Both the position numbers and the translations under genes were made by a program. DNA of 64,000 nucleotides from Branchiostoma floridae. Its lineage: Eukaryota > Chordata > Leptocardii > Amphioxiformes > Branchiostomatidae. The stretch is taken from contig NC_049979.1 of assembly GCF_000003815.2 (NCBI RefSeq), positions 15,495,240 to 15,559,239 on the forward strand, in the 5' to 3' direction. The notes under the pieces are model-generated. The model worked only from the letters and a program-made list of their open reading frames with translations, had not been told where the DNA came from and ran no database searches. Below, one piece after another: positions 49,053-62,039 of the stretch (the stretch's first letter is position 1; each line of letters opens with the position of its first letter).

Positions 49053-52000
49053 TCAGAAGGCATCCGGCTGGAACATACTGATGACATGTTTCACCCAACC
49101 GTTCATCTCTACCAGTCCAAATGCCTTCTCTGTGATAGGCGCAGGATCTGTAGGTGCAGACGCAGCCTGCGTTTCATCTGTAGGAACGGTAACACTCTGC
49201 AGATATTGCTTTGTCCTGTCCTTTATAGAACTTGTGGATACTGCATCTGTGTTGAGAGATGAGGAGGAGAGAGATCGCCACAGCGGCTGTTTGGACTCAT
49301 ATGACCTTCGTCTTCCTGAGTCTTTTTTGCTCTCATTTGGGGAGGTGAAGACCTTTTCTTTCCCGTCCTTGTCCTTCTCAATGATGACGACAGTCCGAGG
49401 TTCAGCTGAAAGTCCGTACTTCTCAAGTTTTCCCTGCAAGGCCTGAGTGATGTCCTCGGAGTAGGATATTTTTCGTGTCCGACCGGATGTCAGGATGGGA
49501 GAACTGGTCACGGAGTTTGGAGCAGAGCGGGATATATCTAGCCCAGCTATCGACACTTTGTTACCCTGGCGCAGGCTTCTCCTTTCAATGAAACTCAATG
49601 GTCTCCTGTTAAGTTTGACCACAGCTTCTGACGTAGACAACCTGTGCTCCCGTGTACTTGAGCTTCTCCTTGGTCTCCCTTGGGGTGTTTCAGCCTTCTT
49701 TGGGGTAGTCTTATGGTTGATTACAATTGTAGGAATATCCTTATTGTTGTTGTTCATGGAGAGGGAGTTCCGACGCTCCCCAGGATCTTCTGAATTACTC
49801 ACTTCAGACTTTTCATCTTTCTTGGTCTTGTTTTCTGTGCTTTGGACAGTTGTTTCCACCTCAGGTTGATCTTCTGTGATTTTCAGGACGGTCAAACTTT
49901 CTGTTGGGTCACCTGTTGATGATGCAGCACTGCGTACAGGATCCCCCACAGACAGTTCACTCAGCGGGCGACTGCTGGCCGGAGAGGTGAAGGCAGATGA
50001 TAGCAGGCTATCACAGGAGTTCAAGCTAGCTGAAGAGAACCTGTTCAAGCCCGACATGTATGAGAGATCCCCATCTGACTGTGTTACACTCCTACTTCTC
50101 TTCAGGACCTTTGACGGGTCTGAATGTTGTGCGATGCGGGCTCCAACTGCAGGGGAGCCAACAAAGGAGTGACTCCTCACCTTGCCAACAGCAGGGCGGA
50201 GAACGTCACCCTCTGAATAGTTGCGTTTCTTTAATAAAGTCTGGGCTGCTGCTGCTCGTTTCTTCACCCTCATGCTGTACTCTCTGGCCAACCGATACAC
50301 TCGGTTTTTCCCATGCTTGCCAGCCATGCCACTTCCTGGGTGCTCCTCAATTATGTCTTCCTGAAGGAAGACAGAGCTTGAAGAGGTTCTTCTCACAGAA
50401 CTGAAGGAGCCAATAGAGCTTGAAGAATCACTTCTTTCCCTTGCCCTTGCTAGAGGCGACCGTCGGACGAAGTTGTGTAGGGCAGACCTGATTCCCCTTG
50501 CTGACGGACTCACATTGCTCTCTGTTTTTGCCAGCTTCGGTGTTGCTTCTATTGTTTTCATTGGAATTGCTGGCTTGGATGCCTGGCAGTCATTTATACT
50601 TTTGTCTATGTAGGCTTCCAGGTCACTCCATATGTCCTCTGTATCAACAGCTTCTGACGACAAGCGCTCTTGGTCCTGCTCAAGATCCGACAGTTTCCTC
50701 TCGGCTTCTGCAGACAAAGAATCTATGCTTGGGCTGAGTTGCGGAGACGCTGCAAAGCTTCCTGAGATATTGCACAGGCTGACAGACTTGCTGGGACTGG
50801 AGGGCTGGCTGCTGCTGCTGCTACTTGTACTGCTATGCAGCATCTCAAATGCCTCTTCCAGGCTATACTTCCGGCTAGGCTTAGCTTGAAAATTCAGCAT
50901 TCCATTGGAATTTGGTCTTTGGAATTGATGGAAGAGTGTAAGATTGGAAGGACGTGGCTGCGTGTTAAGGTTCTGCACACTACTGAACATGCCTGGTCTG
51001 CGAACCCAGATGTCTGAGGACTCATCGTCCTTGTCATTAAACTTGGACCGTACCATGTCAGGACGATACGAGGGGGAGATGTGGTCATAGTCTCCCTCCT
51101 CATCTGAATCTGTTTGAAGGGCATCTTCTCCACTGGCTTCATCTCCCCTCTCTAACTCGGCAACACTCTTCTTAGTCCTTGCAACATTACTGTCTACACC
51201 ACTTGGTTTGTTTTTCTGAACAGTAACTGGGCTACCAGATGTAACACCATTTTGCTTTTTGCTCATTGTCTCTTCTGCAATTGCTTCGTTCCCATTACAC
51301 ATAACACTGTTTTCTCCATTATGCATCAGTTCTGACAAGTCCACGTCGTTACTTGCACCAGAGGACCTGTCTGAAACCACATCAGCTACCTGCACTTCCA
51401 CAGCATTACTATTGCTACTGTCCTCATCACATTCAATCCTCAAGTCTGTTTCTCTCCCAGCTTTGGCCAGCACGTCCAGGAAAGCCTCCACGTCCTCCTT
51501 GGTGCCGTCCAGCACTAGACTGTCCACGCTGCGGCTCCGTCTACGGGCCACGATGGGGGACGGCGTCTGTCCAGCCCGCTTTCGACTGCTGCGTCTTCTC
51601 ACAACTACAGGTCCCTCATCCTGCATGTCTTTACTGAACACAAGTGTGAGAGAATAACAAAGCATGATGCCAGGATAAGACATTGCTGGACAAGATCAAT
51701 TGTTTGTCAAAAATGACCTTCCTATATCTCATATCAAACAGTATGATATAAAATGGTGGACCACTTACAGTTTCTTGGATGGTGGGTGGTTGTTCTCCAT
51801 CAGAGAAAGTCTGGAGAGGAAGAGGCTTCTGATCGGTAGCCTTCCTTGGTGTCAGCTCACTCTCACTCTGAGTCCCCTCTGCACTGGAGTCTGCACCTCG
51901 GAACGACTTGTCTCTCTTCTGGAGGAAAGACAAGAGATTTTACATTTCAAGAAACTGATGAAAACAAAATGGAAACAGAAACAGTACACTTTGTTCTGGC

Positions 52001-55000
52001 TGTGTTGCAGAAAGATGAAGGAAAATACAGACAAAACGTTTGGCACTTTGACATTTTTGCACTTTCAAGTTGCAGTCAAAATGGCATGGAAACCACCAGA
52101 ATGAAATAGAATTTTTGATACTTCACTTTTGCCAAGACTCACCAAATAATACATTTGAGGATACTTCAATGAGTGCAATAAAACTAACAGAAGCAATCAA
52201 TTAAAATAGAATGTGGTGGACAAAAAAAATTGAACTTTGATATGTCATGAGGCAATGATAAAGTGAGTTATTTATTAGGGAACTAAAAAAAGATTGTTGA
52301 ATAAGAGTAAGTGACATGAGAGTTATCAAAAAATGTTACAGAAAACCTATCCATGTTACTTACAAATCTAGGACTGGTGAGATCAGGCTGGGGAGAAAAG
52401 AAATTAAACATGACATTAGTACAGGCTGGATTATCATGCAGAGGAGACATACACATGCATCTACATTGATCCACAGAAACAAAAATAATGGTCAAGGGGT
52501 GAGAAAGCATCCACCTGTACAAAATGCTGTAATGCATTTAACAATTTGTAAACTTTCTTCATTGTATTTAAAAAAAAAAAAAAACTTTTAGTGGAAATGA
52601 TGTGGCTGAGCATATTTCCTCATACAGACAAATGTTAGAAAATCATACTTGGTTTGTGTGTTCTGCTAAGCACAAGGTTATCAGCTGGAAGCTTGTCATC
52701 CAATAATTGTCTCAATCTGGCATTTAGGGCAGACTTCTGTGTATGCTTTACAGTTTACTTTTTTATTAATAGCAAACATAAACCTTAAGAATATTCTAGT
52801 ACAGTAAAACATGTTTAAGGTTAGTTTCCACATGCCAAATGGTTGCTGTTTACATGGATAGACTACCACTCTAGTCTAGATGGTACTATACTCTATAGCC
52901 AAAATAACTAAGTCTAGAGGGTATTTTTGAGCACATAAACTTTCTACTCTATGGCAATGAGATAAAAGCTGGTACAATGTATGTACTCTGCAACGCTCAC
53001 CTTTTTCATGCCTGCTCAGCATACCGATGCAACAAAGGAAGCAAAAGAAAACAATATGAGCTTTATGGCAATAGCATCAACAGCAATCAACACAAGATGC
53101 ACAACAGCGATAACAGCAAAAATGATATGCCACCAAAAAGACAAGTACTGGTCAACGTACTGCACACAAAACAATACAGCAGTTTGTGATTTGATGACAC
53201 AAAACTGCCAATAATTCTGAGTAAGTGCACATATAATACAATTTCATACCAAGTTGCTTTTGCAGCAGCCTTAAACATAACATAATTCTGATGTCAGCAG
53301 ATATATACAAACGGCACAGCAAAATACTAGTACTCAAACACCAACTACACAACCTTGCACCCAAAATATGTTTGCATCACACCTCAGTACAAAACTCACC
53401 TAACAGGAAGTTCCCTACAGTTCAAGAGAAGCATGCAAGAGAACATGCAACATCATTAGGAACATGGTACATGCAGGAGGGACCAGGTCACACTCTTCCA
53501 AGATACATGTGGGGTTAGACCAGGAAGGGTTGGGTAGGCGTGTGTGTGTGTCAAAAGGTTGGAAATCATTTTCTAGTAAACCTTTGGGAAAACAGTTTTA
53601 TCATAATACATCATGTCCATGCTTGCAGTTGCAGAAACAAACACACTTGGGTGAACTATAACTTTTTGATGATCCTCTTCAACATTTGTATGATGTGTGT
53701 CTTTATTGAAAAAATAACTTGCATCATTGGTGCATATCTTTTGTATGTACTGTACAATTTATGCACAGACTAACCCAACAAGTCTCCCTGGTCTTTCCCT
53801 GAACAAAGAACAATATACAGACTGAACAAGGCAATGTACAGAAAAGACAGCAATGACCATGGAATGACATAAAAATGTACACATAAGCCAACAACACATC
53901 AGTTAGAGCGGAAATCAGACAATGGATATCACAAGAATCACAGAATGCTTGGATCACATTAGGAGCATACACAGTAGTCTCCAAGCAGACCCATCGGTGC
54001 CTTAGAGATAATATCAAAGCTGGCAAAGGAGTATAGCCGGCCAAAGGGAGTCAAACGGTGCCGCTATACTAAGTCCCTTGCCAGCTTTGATACTATTTCT
54101 AAGGCACCGTAGGGTCTGCTTGGAGACTAAATACACAGCACTTCCAGTCAGTAGTTAAATGACAGACAGCTTTAAGACATTGAAGGTTACTGTACAGCCA
54201 AAAGGTGTTTGCCAGCTACCTTTGTGGGGCCATCTGGGACCAACAAAAGCTTAATTTGCCAAGTTAATGACACTGATTTTTGCTGTTCTCCCAAATTAGT
54301 TGAGAACGCTTGACTTGCATAATAGATTTTGACAAACATTTACCTTTGAGCTGTATTCCCCTCTGAAGTTTTGCCATTGGAGTCAACACTGTATCTGTAA
54401 AGGTAAAGAGATTTGTTGCTTTAATTGTCCTTTCGCAACACACAATTTTTCAGTAAATCCAAGGGCTTAATCTTTTGAAGATAAAAACTATATTTGAACA
54501 CCAACCTGTCTTTGCCCTTGTAAGTCTCCTGGAGTCGGCCCTGCCCACTCTGTGTCTCATGCTTCCAATCCCTTCATCCCTCCTCCTGTCATCTTCTTCC
54601 TCCTGTTTGTTGGAATCTCGTCTCTCAGTTCTTCTCTTCTCCCCTCGCTCCTCATGTGCAGGATGATCTGTGCAAAAGAACCACAAACTCTCAATAAACA
54701 ACAGTAGGAGCTCCTTCATGACCAAATGAAAGATTTCAACTCCCGAGGAAATTCAACTTTCTACAAGTCATTTTTTTAGCAAAAGTAAGTACGTGTACAT
54801 GTATCATATGCTACTGGCTCTGTCTTATTGGTAGGCCCCTGTTCTAAGTTCTTTCTCCCAGTGTATCATTCCTATGTTACATATGGCTACAAACAGATAC
54901 TTACAGGGACGTTCATTGCCCAACTCCATGATGGCTTTCCTCGCCTAGAATAAAAAGTAATGCTTGTTAACATTTTCATCATTAACACACCACTAGATAC

Positions 55001-58000
55001 AGATGTCACAGAATATCTAAAACTGAATTTTATGCCTAATTCATTCATCTAATGAACAAATGTTTTAACTATGAATTGCCAGTTGTCAAGCATTTGTGTT
55101 ATATAGTATAAAAAATAAATCCTTCTGATATCCATCAGGTTTCATTGCAGGTGTGTCTAAAAGAAAGGCAAACTTACGCTGGTTGGAATGACAGCATTCA
55201 GGTTTTCTAGGATCAGGGTCTTCAACTGTTTGGTCCATAATCTTTTCTGCTCCAGGGTTTTGGCCTACGAGAAAGGGAAAAAAGGACTGTTGAGCAAACA
55301 GACTGACACTACAGTAATGACTATGGTTATTAACACATGCAATACTGGTAATGTTTCTCATTGTTTACAGTAAGTACTGGACATGTATCTCACATACACA
55401 CATACGTTGCCAACATCAAGACATACAGACTTTGACTGCACTTTTTAAAATGATCAACAGGAGGCACTTGCCTCTTTCCAGCTTGCAAGAATCTCAATTA
55501 AACATTCCAAGATCAAAATCTGCATCCAGAGATTTTCAGATATTTCACAGCTTTCATTCCCAAAATAGCTTGGACACATTCTGAGAGATACTGACCTGGA
55601 ATGTGTACTGCACCTTTGGGTTGTCAAATGGTATGACATGGAAACTGTTGGGCTGGTTGGATATGCTCTCCACTATCATCAGGTTGGAACACTGGAACCA
55701 CACATACACAGTATATCGATTGATTTACATTGTACACCATATTCAAATTGTATGAACATGACATTACCCAGAGGACAGAATAACAGAGGCCCTTCACTAT
55801 ACTCCTAGCCCAGCTCCACTATACTACTTTTGAAATTTAGTGTGTTTCTTCCCTCTTTTCTTGATTAGTTTTGCTAAAATTAATGAAAATTGACTGATTT
55901 TTGTGCCAAGTGGCATCACTTTTCCAGTCGTCATTGTCTGCAAAAACTTGTGAATGTGTGATGATCAAAACAATAGTCCTTTTGCCACTTCACAACAAAG
56001 GAATTGCTATAACATATTATACTTGTAGTATTTGACACCCTCTGTCATTGCAAAATGAACTCATTTTCATGAAAGTGCAGCGCACTGGTTTGGGTTATTT
56101 TTGCCAGCCCCTCCACTATACTAATAAAATTCTGGGGAGAACCCTGTTACCAAATGGTATTGATGACAAGAGTTTGTGTTTGTGGACTTAAAGAAAATGT
56201 GCTGTGCTGTACCAGGATGTGAGTCTTGCACTGCAGACCAACAGGTAGCTTCTTGGTAACGAGTAGCATCTTCTCAAACAGGTACAGATGACGCTCATTC
56301 CGGGCCCGGGACATACGGAAAAATCCCTAAAAGAAAAAGAAAGTCAAGAGTTCATGACAAGATCCATTCTCTTTTAAAAAAAAAATTGTTTGCATGAAAA
56401 TCATGCCTTTTAAAGATAACTAGCATCACTAATCTAATATCCTTATTCAAATATCCGTTGTTCTGGTCTGAAAAGGGCCTTTACCCACAAAAAAGGAAAC
56501 ATGCTCCAAAATCAAAGAGTCCGACTTTCAACTGTACTTCCTTTGATTTAGCCTGTGACATTGGCCACTTTGAAAAAAATTAGAAGAAGGAAACGAAGTC
56601 ATTGGTTTTGCATTATCCAGTGGGATTACTTGTAATTCATCTCATATGCTGAAACTCACGTGATTATATCATCACATCATAAGTCAAGTATATAATGATT
56701 TTCTAAGGTTTCAAAGTTCACAGTGATTTTCTACCCAACATTACAGTGCCAAGTGGCAGCAAAGGCCTTAAATATGCTATTTTTTTTCTTCCATCAAGTA
56801 AGATCCAACAGTAACAGATTTCTAACTTGAAGGCCACATAACTGGCTAAACTGTAGCTTTCCTTGCCAGTTATCTTCTCTAGGGAAAAATCCTACTCTAT
56901 TCCATACCAATTTCCACTGATCTAAAAAGGAGATACATGTAGTATCAGAAACTAAGAACAGGTGTGTCGAATTTAGTTCCATCAATAGTTAAATCAACAT
57001 GACACCATGCTAAGCAATGTCCAAGTTGTAGGGACAAGGACAAGCATGGTCAACTGAAATACATTAATTTTGACATTTAACACATTGCAGGATCCATTTG
57101 CCTCACCCGTGGATAATGATCACCTCATTAGGCAATGGATATGGTTTACCATCTATGTCTTTCTAACTTTCAACAGTGGTGAGGGTCTAGTGATGACTGA
57201 GGCGACATAAATAATGACTTTCACGATGACATCAAGGTGGGCCTTGCGCTTTAAGTCCCTACTAAAGACCTTTCTTTTCTTCAACATGAGTCTGACGTTC
57301 ATGCCTATTTTCACATCCATGATTCAAAATACAAAACTTTATTAGCCCCCATATGAGTGCAATATGTTAAGTACTGCATGTTCCAAGAAACTAAAAAATA
57401 GTAAGTTTCAGAAACTGTCCATGAACTCTCTGCCTTTGACCTGTCCCAACAATGTCCTGCAAACCATCAAGTTTGTGTGTGGTCTTACATTTCACCGGGA
57501 GAGGTCATGAAATAAAGGTCCTAACATATCAATATCCTTGTAGAACTTGTGGTTTTATTTTATTTAGAACTTTTTATATAACGAACTCAATCTCAGCCCA
57601 GGAGAAGACATCAAGGGTCATTCTTACCTCCAGACGTAGCTCCCCATATGTGGTCAGGTCGTGACCCTGAAATCAAACAAATTGAAAGAAGGTCAGACAG
57701 ATGCCCTCCCAGCCAAGGTCATGGCACATGACATAGATCAGACCTCAAGGAAACATGTCATCCACATGGTAGCAACAACTGGACATAACAGTTACCAGGT
57801 TCCTTCCTATTTAACATTACTGAAGTACAATAACACTGCAACAAAATCAGTTGGAAATTATATTTATAGCCTCAACTGTTTACCCTAATGGCTTGCACTT
57901 GCACGAGACCATACAGGTCAAGATTTTTTAGTTCAACATAATTTCTGATGATGCCTTTCCTTGGAGCCTTAGCTCTTGAAGCTGTCCAAATAAATCAATT

Positions 58001-61000
58001 TGAAATTGCAAACATCCAACTTGCAGAAGAAAAAACCTACAGAAAAGTATTCAGTGGGTGTTTCAGAAAATGGGTTTGAAGACTTGTTTGTGGCATGTAT
58101 GCACATAGAGCAGTGAGAGGCTTAACTATAAGGCACAACCTTTAGATAGAGAATGCCTTTGTTTCCCTGTAATCTTCTGTGGTACACAGTCTCCTGGGCA
58201 AGATCAAGCCTAGCCTGGTCTACTCTAATAAGTGTAAAGGCCATGGGGGTGCAGGAAAAGTCTTTATCTGACATGTTGGGGATAAAGAGAAAATTCCATA
58301 CAATACAATACGAAATACAAAAAAGGCAAATGGCACACAGCCATACTTGTAGGGGACCAGTAGCAAGGTGTCATTCTCATCCTTTTAAATCACAGACATT
58401 AGACCAGTGGTATTAGATTACAACATTGGTATTTAAATTCTTGTGCAAGTGTATTTAAGCGATGTATGACAATGTAATTTCAAGTACATGTATTTACAAA
58501 AGCTATAGATGTCTTTTTGAGAGCTATTTTTCCAAATTGTTACACATAGAATGATCTTTACTTTTTATTTCTATCAATCCCATTCCTCTTCACAAGAACT
58601 TCCATTATCTGACCTTGATATTTCCAGTCCTTACAGCTTTGTCTAAATTTTCTACGAATCATTGGCTGTTTTAAAAAGAGTAATTTCTCCTGATAGAGCA
58701 TTGCTCCCTGTGCAGGCCCACTGGCTAAAGAACCTTCCAAAAGCAAAGTCTTTGTTCTCTGTGACTGACAGCTACCAGAGCCCCTGATCCTGGACTGATG
58801 ATGTCATTACAGGAAGACAAACATGCTGTCAGGGGAGACAGGTCTACAGGCAGGTGTGCTGAGGGACGGCTAACACACTAGTCTATTGTTCACAGGAAGG
58901 AGGGTTACATGTTTCATCTTCATGTCTTTACTGTAGAGCTCAAGCACCAACAACAAAATTCAATGATGTTTCTTTCCAAATATCAATATTCACTTGGGTT
59001 GTAGTTAATACAGTATTTCCAGTACCACTGGGGTTAAACTAATTGAACTGAATTGTGACATGGTTTATCTTCCACATTTGACCTTCAACTAATCTACTGT
59101 GCTTCTGTCTCAGTTTTTGCTTCCATACTCAGTAAGATCACTTACTGTTATTGCAAGGTAAGATATTACTACAAAAACACAGTTACCCTGCACTGTAGCT
59201 ACTGATTATTAGCCAGGCTGGCAAATTTGTACAGTTCTTCACAGAAGTCACTGAACTCCCTTTATTTGCAGTTTAATCCATTTATCAGGGGCCCATTATG
59301 TAACGCACAGCTGAAAAAACATCCTAAAAACCCTCTTCAACTTGATCGTAATCGCATTTTGCAAGGCATTCTCTGTATTGTGAGGGGCCATTGTCATCAG
59401 CAGATGCTTTTTTATGTTTGTTTCAAGTACTTTTATAAAAAAATTTCTATTCATATCATGACAAATATTTGGAAATGCTATGCGTCTAGCTAGGAACAAG
59501 TTGCAAAGATGTACAAGAAGTGAACTCCTGGATGCAGTTAGCAAAATGTGTAGATATGTTTTACACAGTGATTAAAATCCTTCTTGTGATTGGCTACCAG
59601 CCAATAGCTTTAGTTGAACATGTAATACTAGTATTTAGAGGTAGCTGAGAACAGGAAAACCTCTGTTAGCAAAGCTATTGAAACATGTTTCCCCCCTACC
59701 TTTCTCCTGCTTCAACTTAGAAAGGTCTTGCCTTCAACTTTCTTTTCCTCACCATTTCCGCTACTTTAACATTTCCACTTCCATCAACTGAACATTCCTC
59801 AACCCCATTGGGCTTGTGTTGGCAAAGTCTCAGGCCTTGAAGCTAAAATAAGCAGGTGGATGCCCTCAACCCACATAGTCCTGGAATATCCCAATTCCCA
59901 CACCTCTCCTGCACATTCCAGACAGTTAGCTTCCCTTTCTGTCCAGTGTGGTTTTCCTGTAGAAAGTTTACTCCCTTGAGAAAACAGTGATTACGGGTTT
60001 TCCCTTTGATCGTGGCTTGTCTGTCATTCCTAATTCAATTAGTGAGGCATCTTAACAACCACTTATGTCAGTGAGAAATCCAAGAGGGGTTTCTACTTAC
60101 ATCCCATCCGGACAGCTGACTTTGGATTTCCTGTAGAAAGAGGAAATAAGGGGAAATTTTAGAGCAGTTGAGGGGGAGACAGAGCAGTGCATGAGCACCG
60201 AAATGCTGCATTCCTGGCCTGACTGGCAGCTCCCTGTCCTGCAGGGGGCAGGTAAACCTTCAGTAGGGCAGGAGGGACAGCAGTCTGTCAGGAAGGCTCC
60301 TGAGAGGGTGATCAGCCATGATGTGGGGATTTGGAAACACAACATGACCTACAAGTGTGGACATGTCATGGACAAATGATGGAAAGACACTGCTAAGGGT
60401 CCCACGTTGGAAGACCTACATTACATCTATTAAGGAAATTCCAATTTTATTTGAATGACTAGACTCCCCTCTGTTTAATTCTTTTTTTCATTTCTACCAT
60501 TTTGTCAGAGACCTGTGTCTTTCCAACAATAAAATTACAAGTTTGACACAGTATCAGAAGTGGATGAAGGAGTGTGATAGAATCCAGGCAATGCACTGAT
60601 ACGTTAATTTTCATTCAGTCATAGCAACAGGTGCACACTTCAAATCCCACAGATGCCATAGACATTCTTTCTTCATTTACTTAAACTGCTTCACGAAATT
60701 TGTTAGGAATGGTACTAAATTCTTCTTTGTACGCCAGGAGTGGATGAAATATTTGATTTCAAAATATATTCTGCAGCATTTGGGATAAAACATGAACAGA
60801 ACAGGCCGACATACCATCCCACATGAAAGTGTCTCATACCTGGACATACAGCATGTCTTCATGTTTTTTCTTCATTTCATTGATGTGGTGTGCCACCTGG
60901 GTCATGGTGTCCAGGGCCTCCTTGATGGTGCTGTGGCCCTCATCCTCACCTTCATAGTTGTTAGCAATGTCCTGGAAGAAATACCAGAATGAGAAAAAAA

Positions 61001-61880
61001 TATGCCACAAAACATATTTTCAGAAGCCTTTATTGTCATAATTTCCAGAGGCAGGTTATAGGAGAAATTTTCAATTATCTGTTGAGACAAACTGTTGGAA
61101 ATAGTTTTCAATGTCGGCCCACATTATTCTGTCCAAATGGGCAATCACAAGCATGTACATCAATGCAAAACAACATGATTTGGGCTCTCCCAGTCCAGCC
61201 TGTACCTGCAGTAGCAGATGGTACTTCAGCACTCTCTGAACAGGCTTCAGCAGGTAGGCACCCAGAGGGAGGTTGTGCTTTAGGACTGCTTGTCTCTCCT
61301 GTAACAGTCAAAATGAAAAGTGGACATGAGTAATACCCAACTTGGAAACTTGGAAAATGACATTTCAAAGTTACATAAATCAACTGATGTTATTGCCAAC
61401 TTGTCGGTTATATACATGTATCAGATATGTATAGGAAGTCAGACACGTACCTTGAAGAAGTCATTCATGACTCTGTTTTGTGTGCACTCAGTCAAAACAG
61501 CAACAGCACTGAAATGGTCAGAATATCATACATTGTAATATTACAATATTACAAAATGTAAATCAGACAAGCAGCCTATGGATACCAAAACACATTAAAA
61601 TCAAAGCATGAAAACTTTTTGATTCTGATAAATTGCTGTAAAGGCAAATAAGTTACCTGGGGTAATTGGTGCAGTATTGTGTGTAGATGTGGAATTCTTT
61701 TGCCTTTTAGAGAAAATGGAGAAAAATATTATACAACGTACAGGAATACTCAATACTACAAAATGTATACTACAATTACTTACATGATGTACAGTTTCCC
61801 TAGGATCTAAAGGGACAGAACGCTTGACAGATGTTTTAAACGGATATGTTAAAAATAACATCTAAGTAACTAACAAAAAC

Positions 61881-61911
<31 letters not shown>

Positions 61912-62039
61912 TAAGAGATTCAGAAACAGCTCTCCCTTTGTCTTGTACGACACACAGACTTCCACATACCTTTTCAACAAAACATTCTGCGACCTTGACT
62001 GCTCTCAGTCTGCAATTTTCCAGGTTCTTTAGGAGTCCA
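49053..62039 (-). CDS. PLEKHG1/2/3-like Rho guanine nucleotide exchange factor (5' partial)
   Basis: DH-PH proteins of this family load GTP onto Rho GTPases at the membrane and cytoskeleton. Exons found: 61970-62039, 61657-61703, 61451-61508, 61206-61298, 60840-60971, 60101-60130, 57628-57666, 56213-56326, 55596-55691, 55178-55264, 54905-54944, 54506-54667, 54344-54394, 52364-52387, 51769-51918, 49053-51620. The DH domain includes [15 protein letters not shown] and [20 protein letters not shown]. The PH domain includes [38 protein letters not shown] and [21 protein letters not shown] single last exon encodes 855 Ser/Arg-rich, probably disordered residues. Phases agree throughout except between 54344 and 52387, where phase 1 meets phase 0; an 11-base exon at 53001-53011 would fix it. 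The start and first half of the DH domain lie beyond 62039, probably outside the window. The assignment to the PLEKHG1/2/3 group is by remembered motifs. Confidence 0.88.
53001..53011 (-). other. Candidate 11-base microexon of the PLEKHG gene
   Basis: The minus strand reads gag-cag|GCATGAAAAAG|gtgagc. Eleven bases would convert phase 1 to phase 0 and join LQRGIQLKG to MKK and PDLTSPRF without a stop. The acceptor has a weak pyrimidine tract, so this is only a suggestion. Confidence 0.3.
53977..54127. mobile_element. Hairpin MITE, TCTCCAAGCAGA family, copy 3
   Basis: 151 bp in a PLEKHG intron. It begins GTCTCCAAGCAGACCC and ends with the reverse complement, flanked by TA at 53975-53976 and 54128-54129. 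The arms contain cggtgccttagagataatatcaaagctggc and its inverted copy. The terminal 12 bases are shared with copies 1 and 2, but the interior is different. Confidence 0.85.
61880..61909. repeat. (ac)n microsatellite
   Basis: Pure AC run of about 30 bases in a PLEKHG intron. Confidence 0.97.

Noticed and set aside
49048-51657. Many plus-strand frames of 60-134 codons
   Set aside because: They are antisense shadows of the 2.57-kb last exon of the PLEKHG gene.
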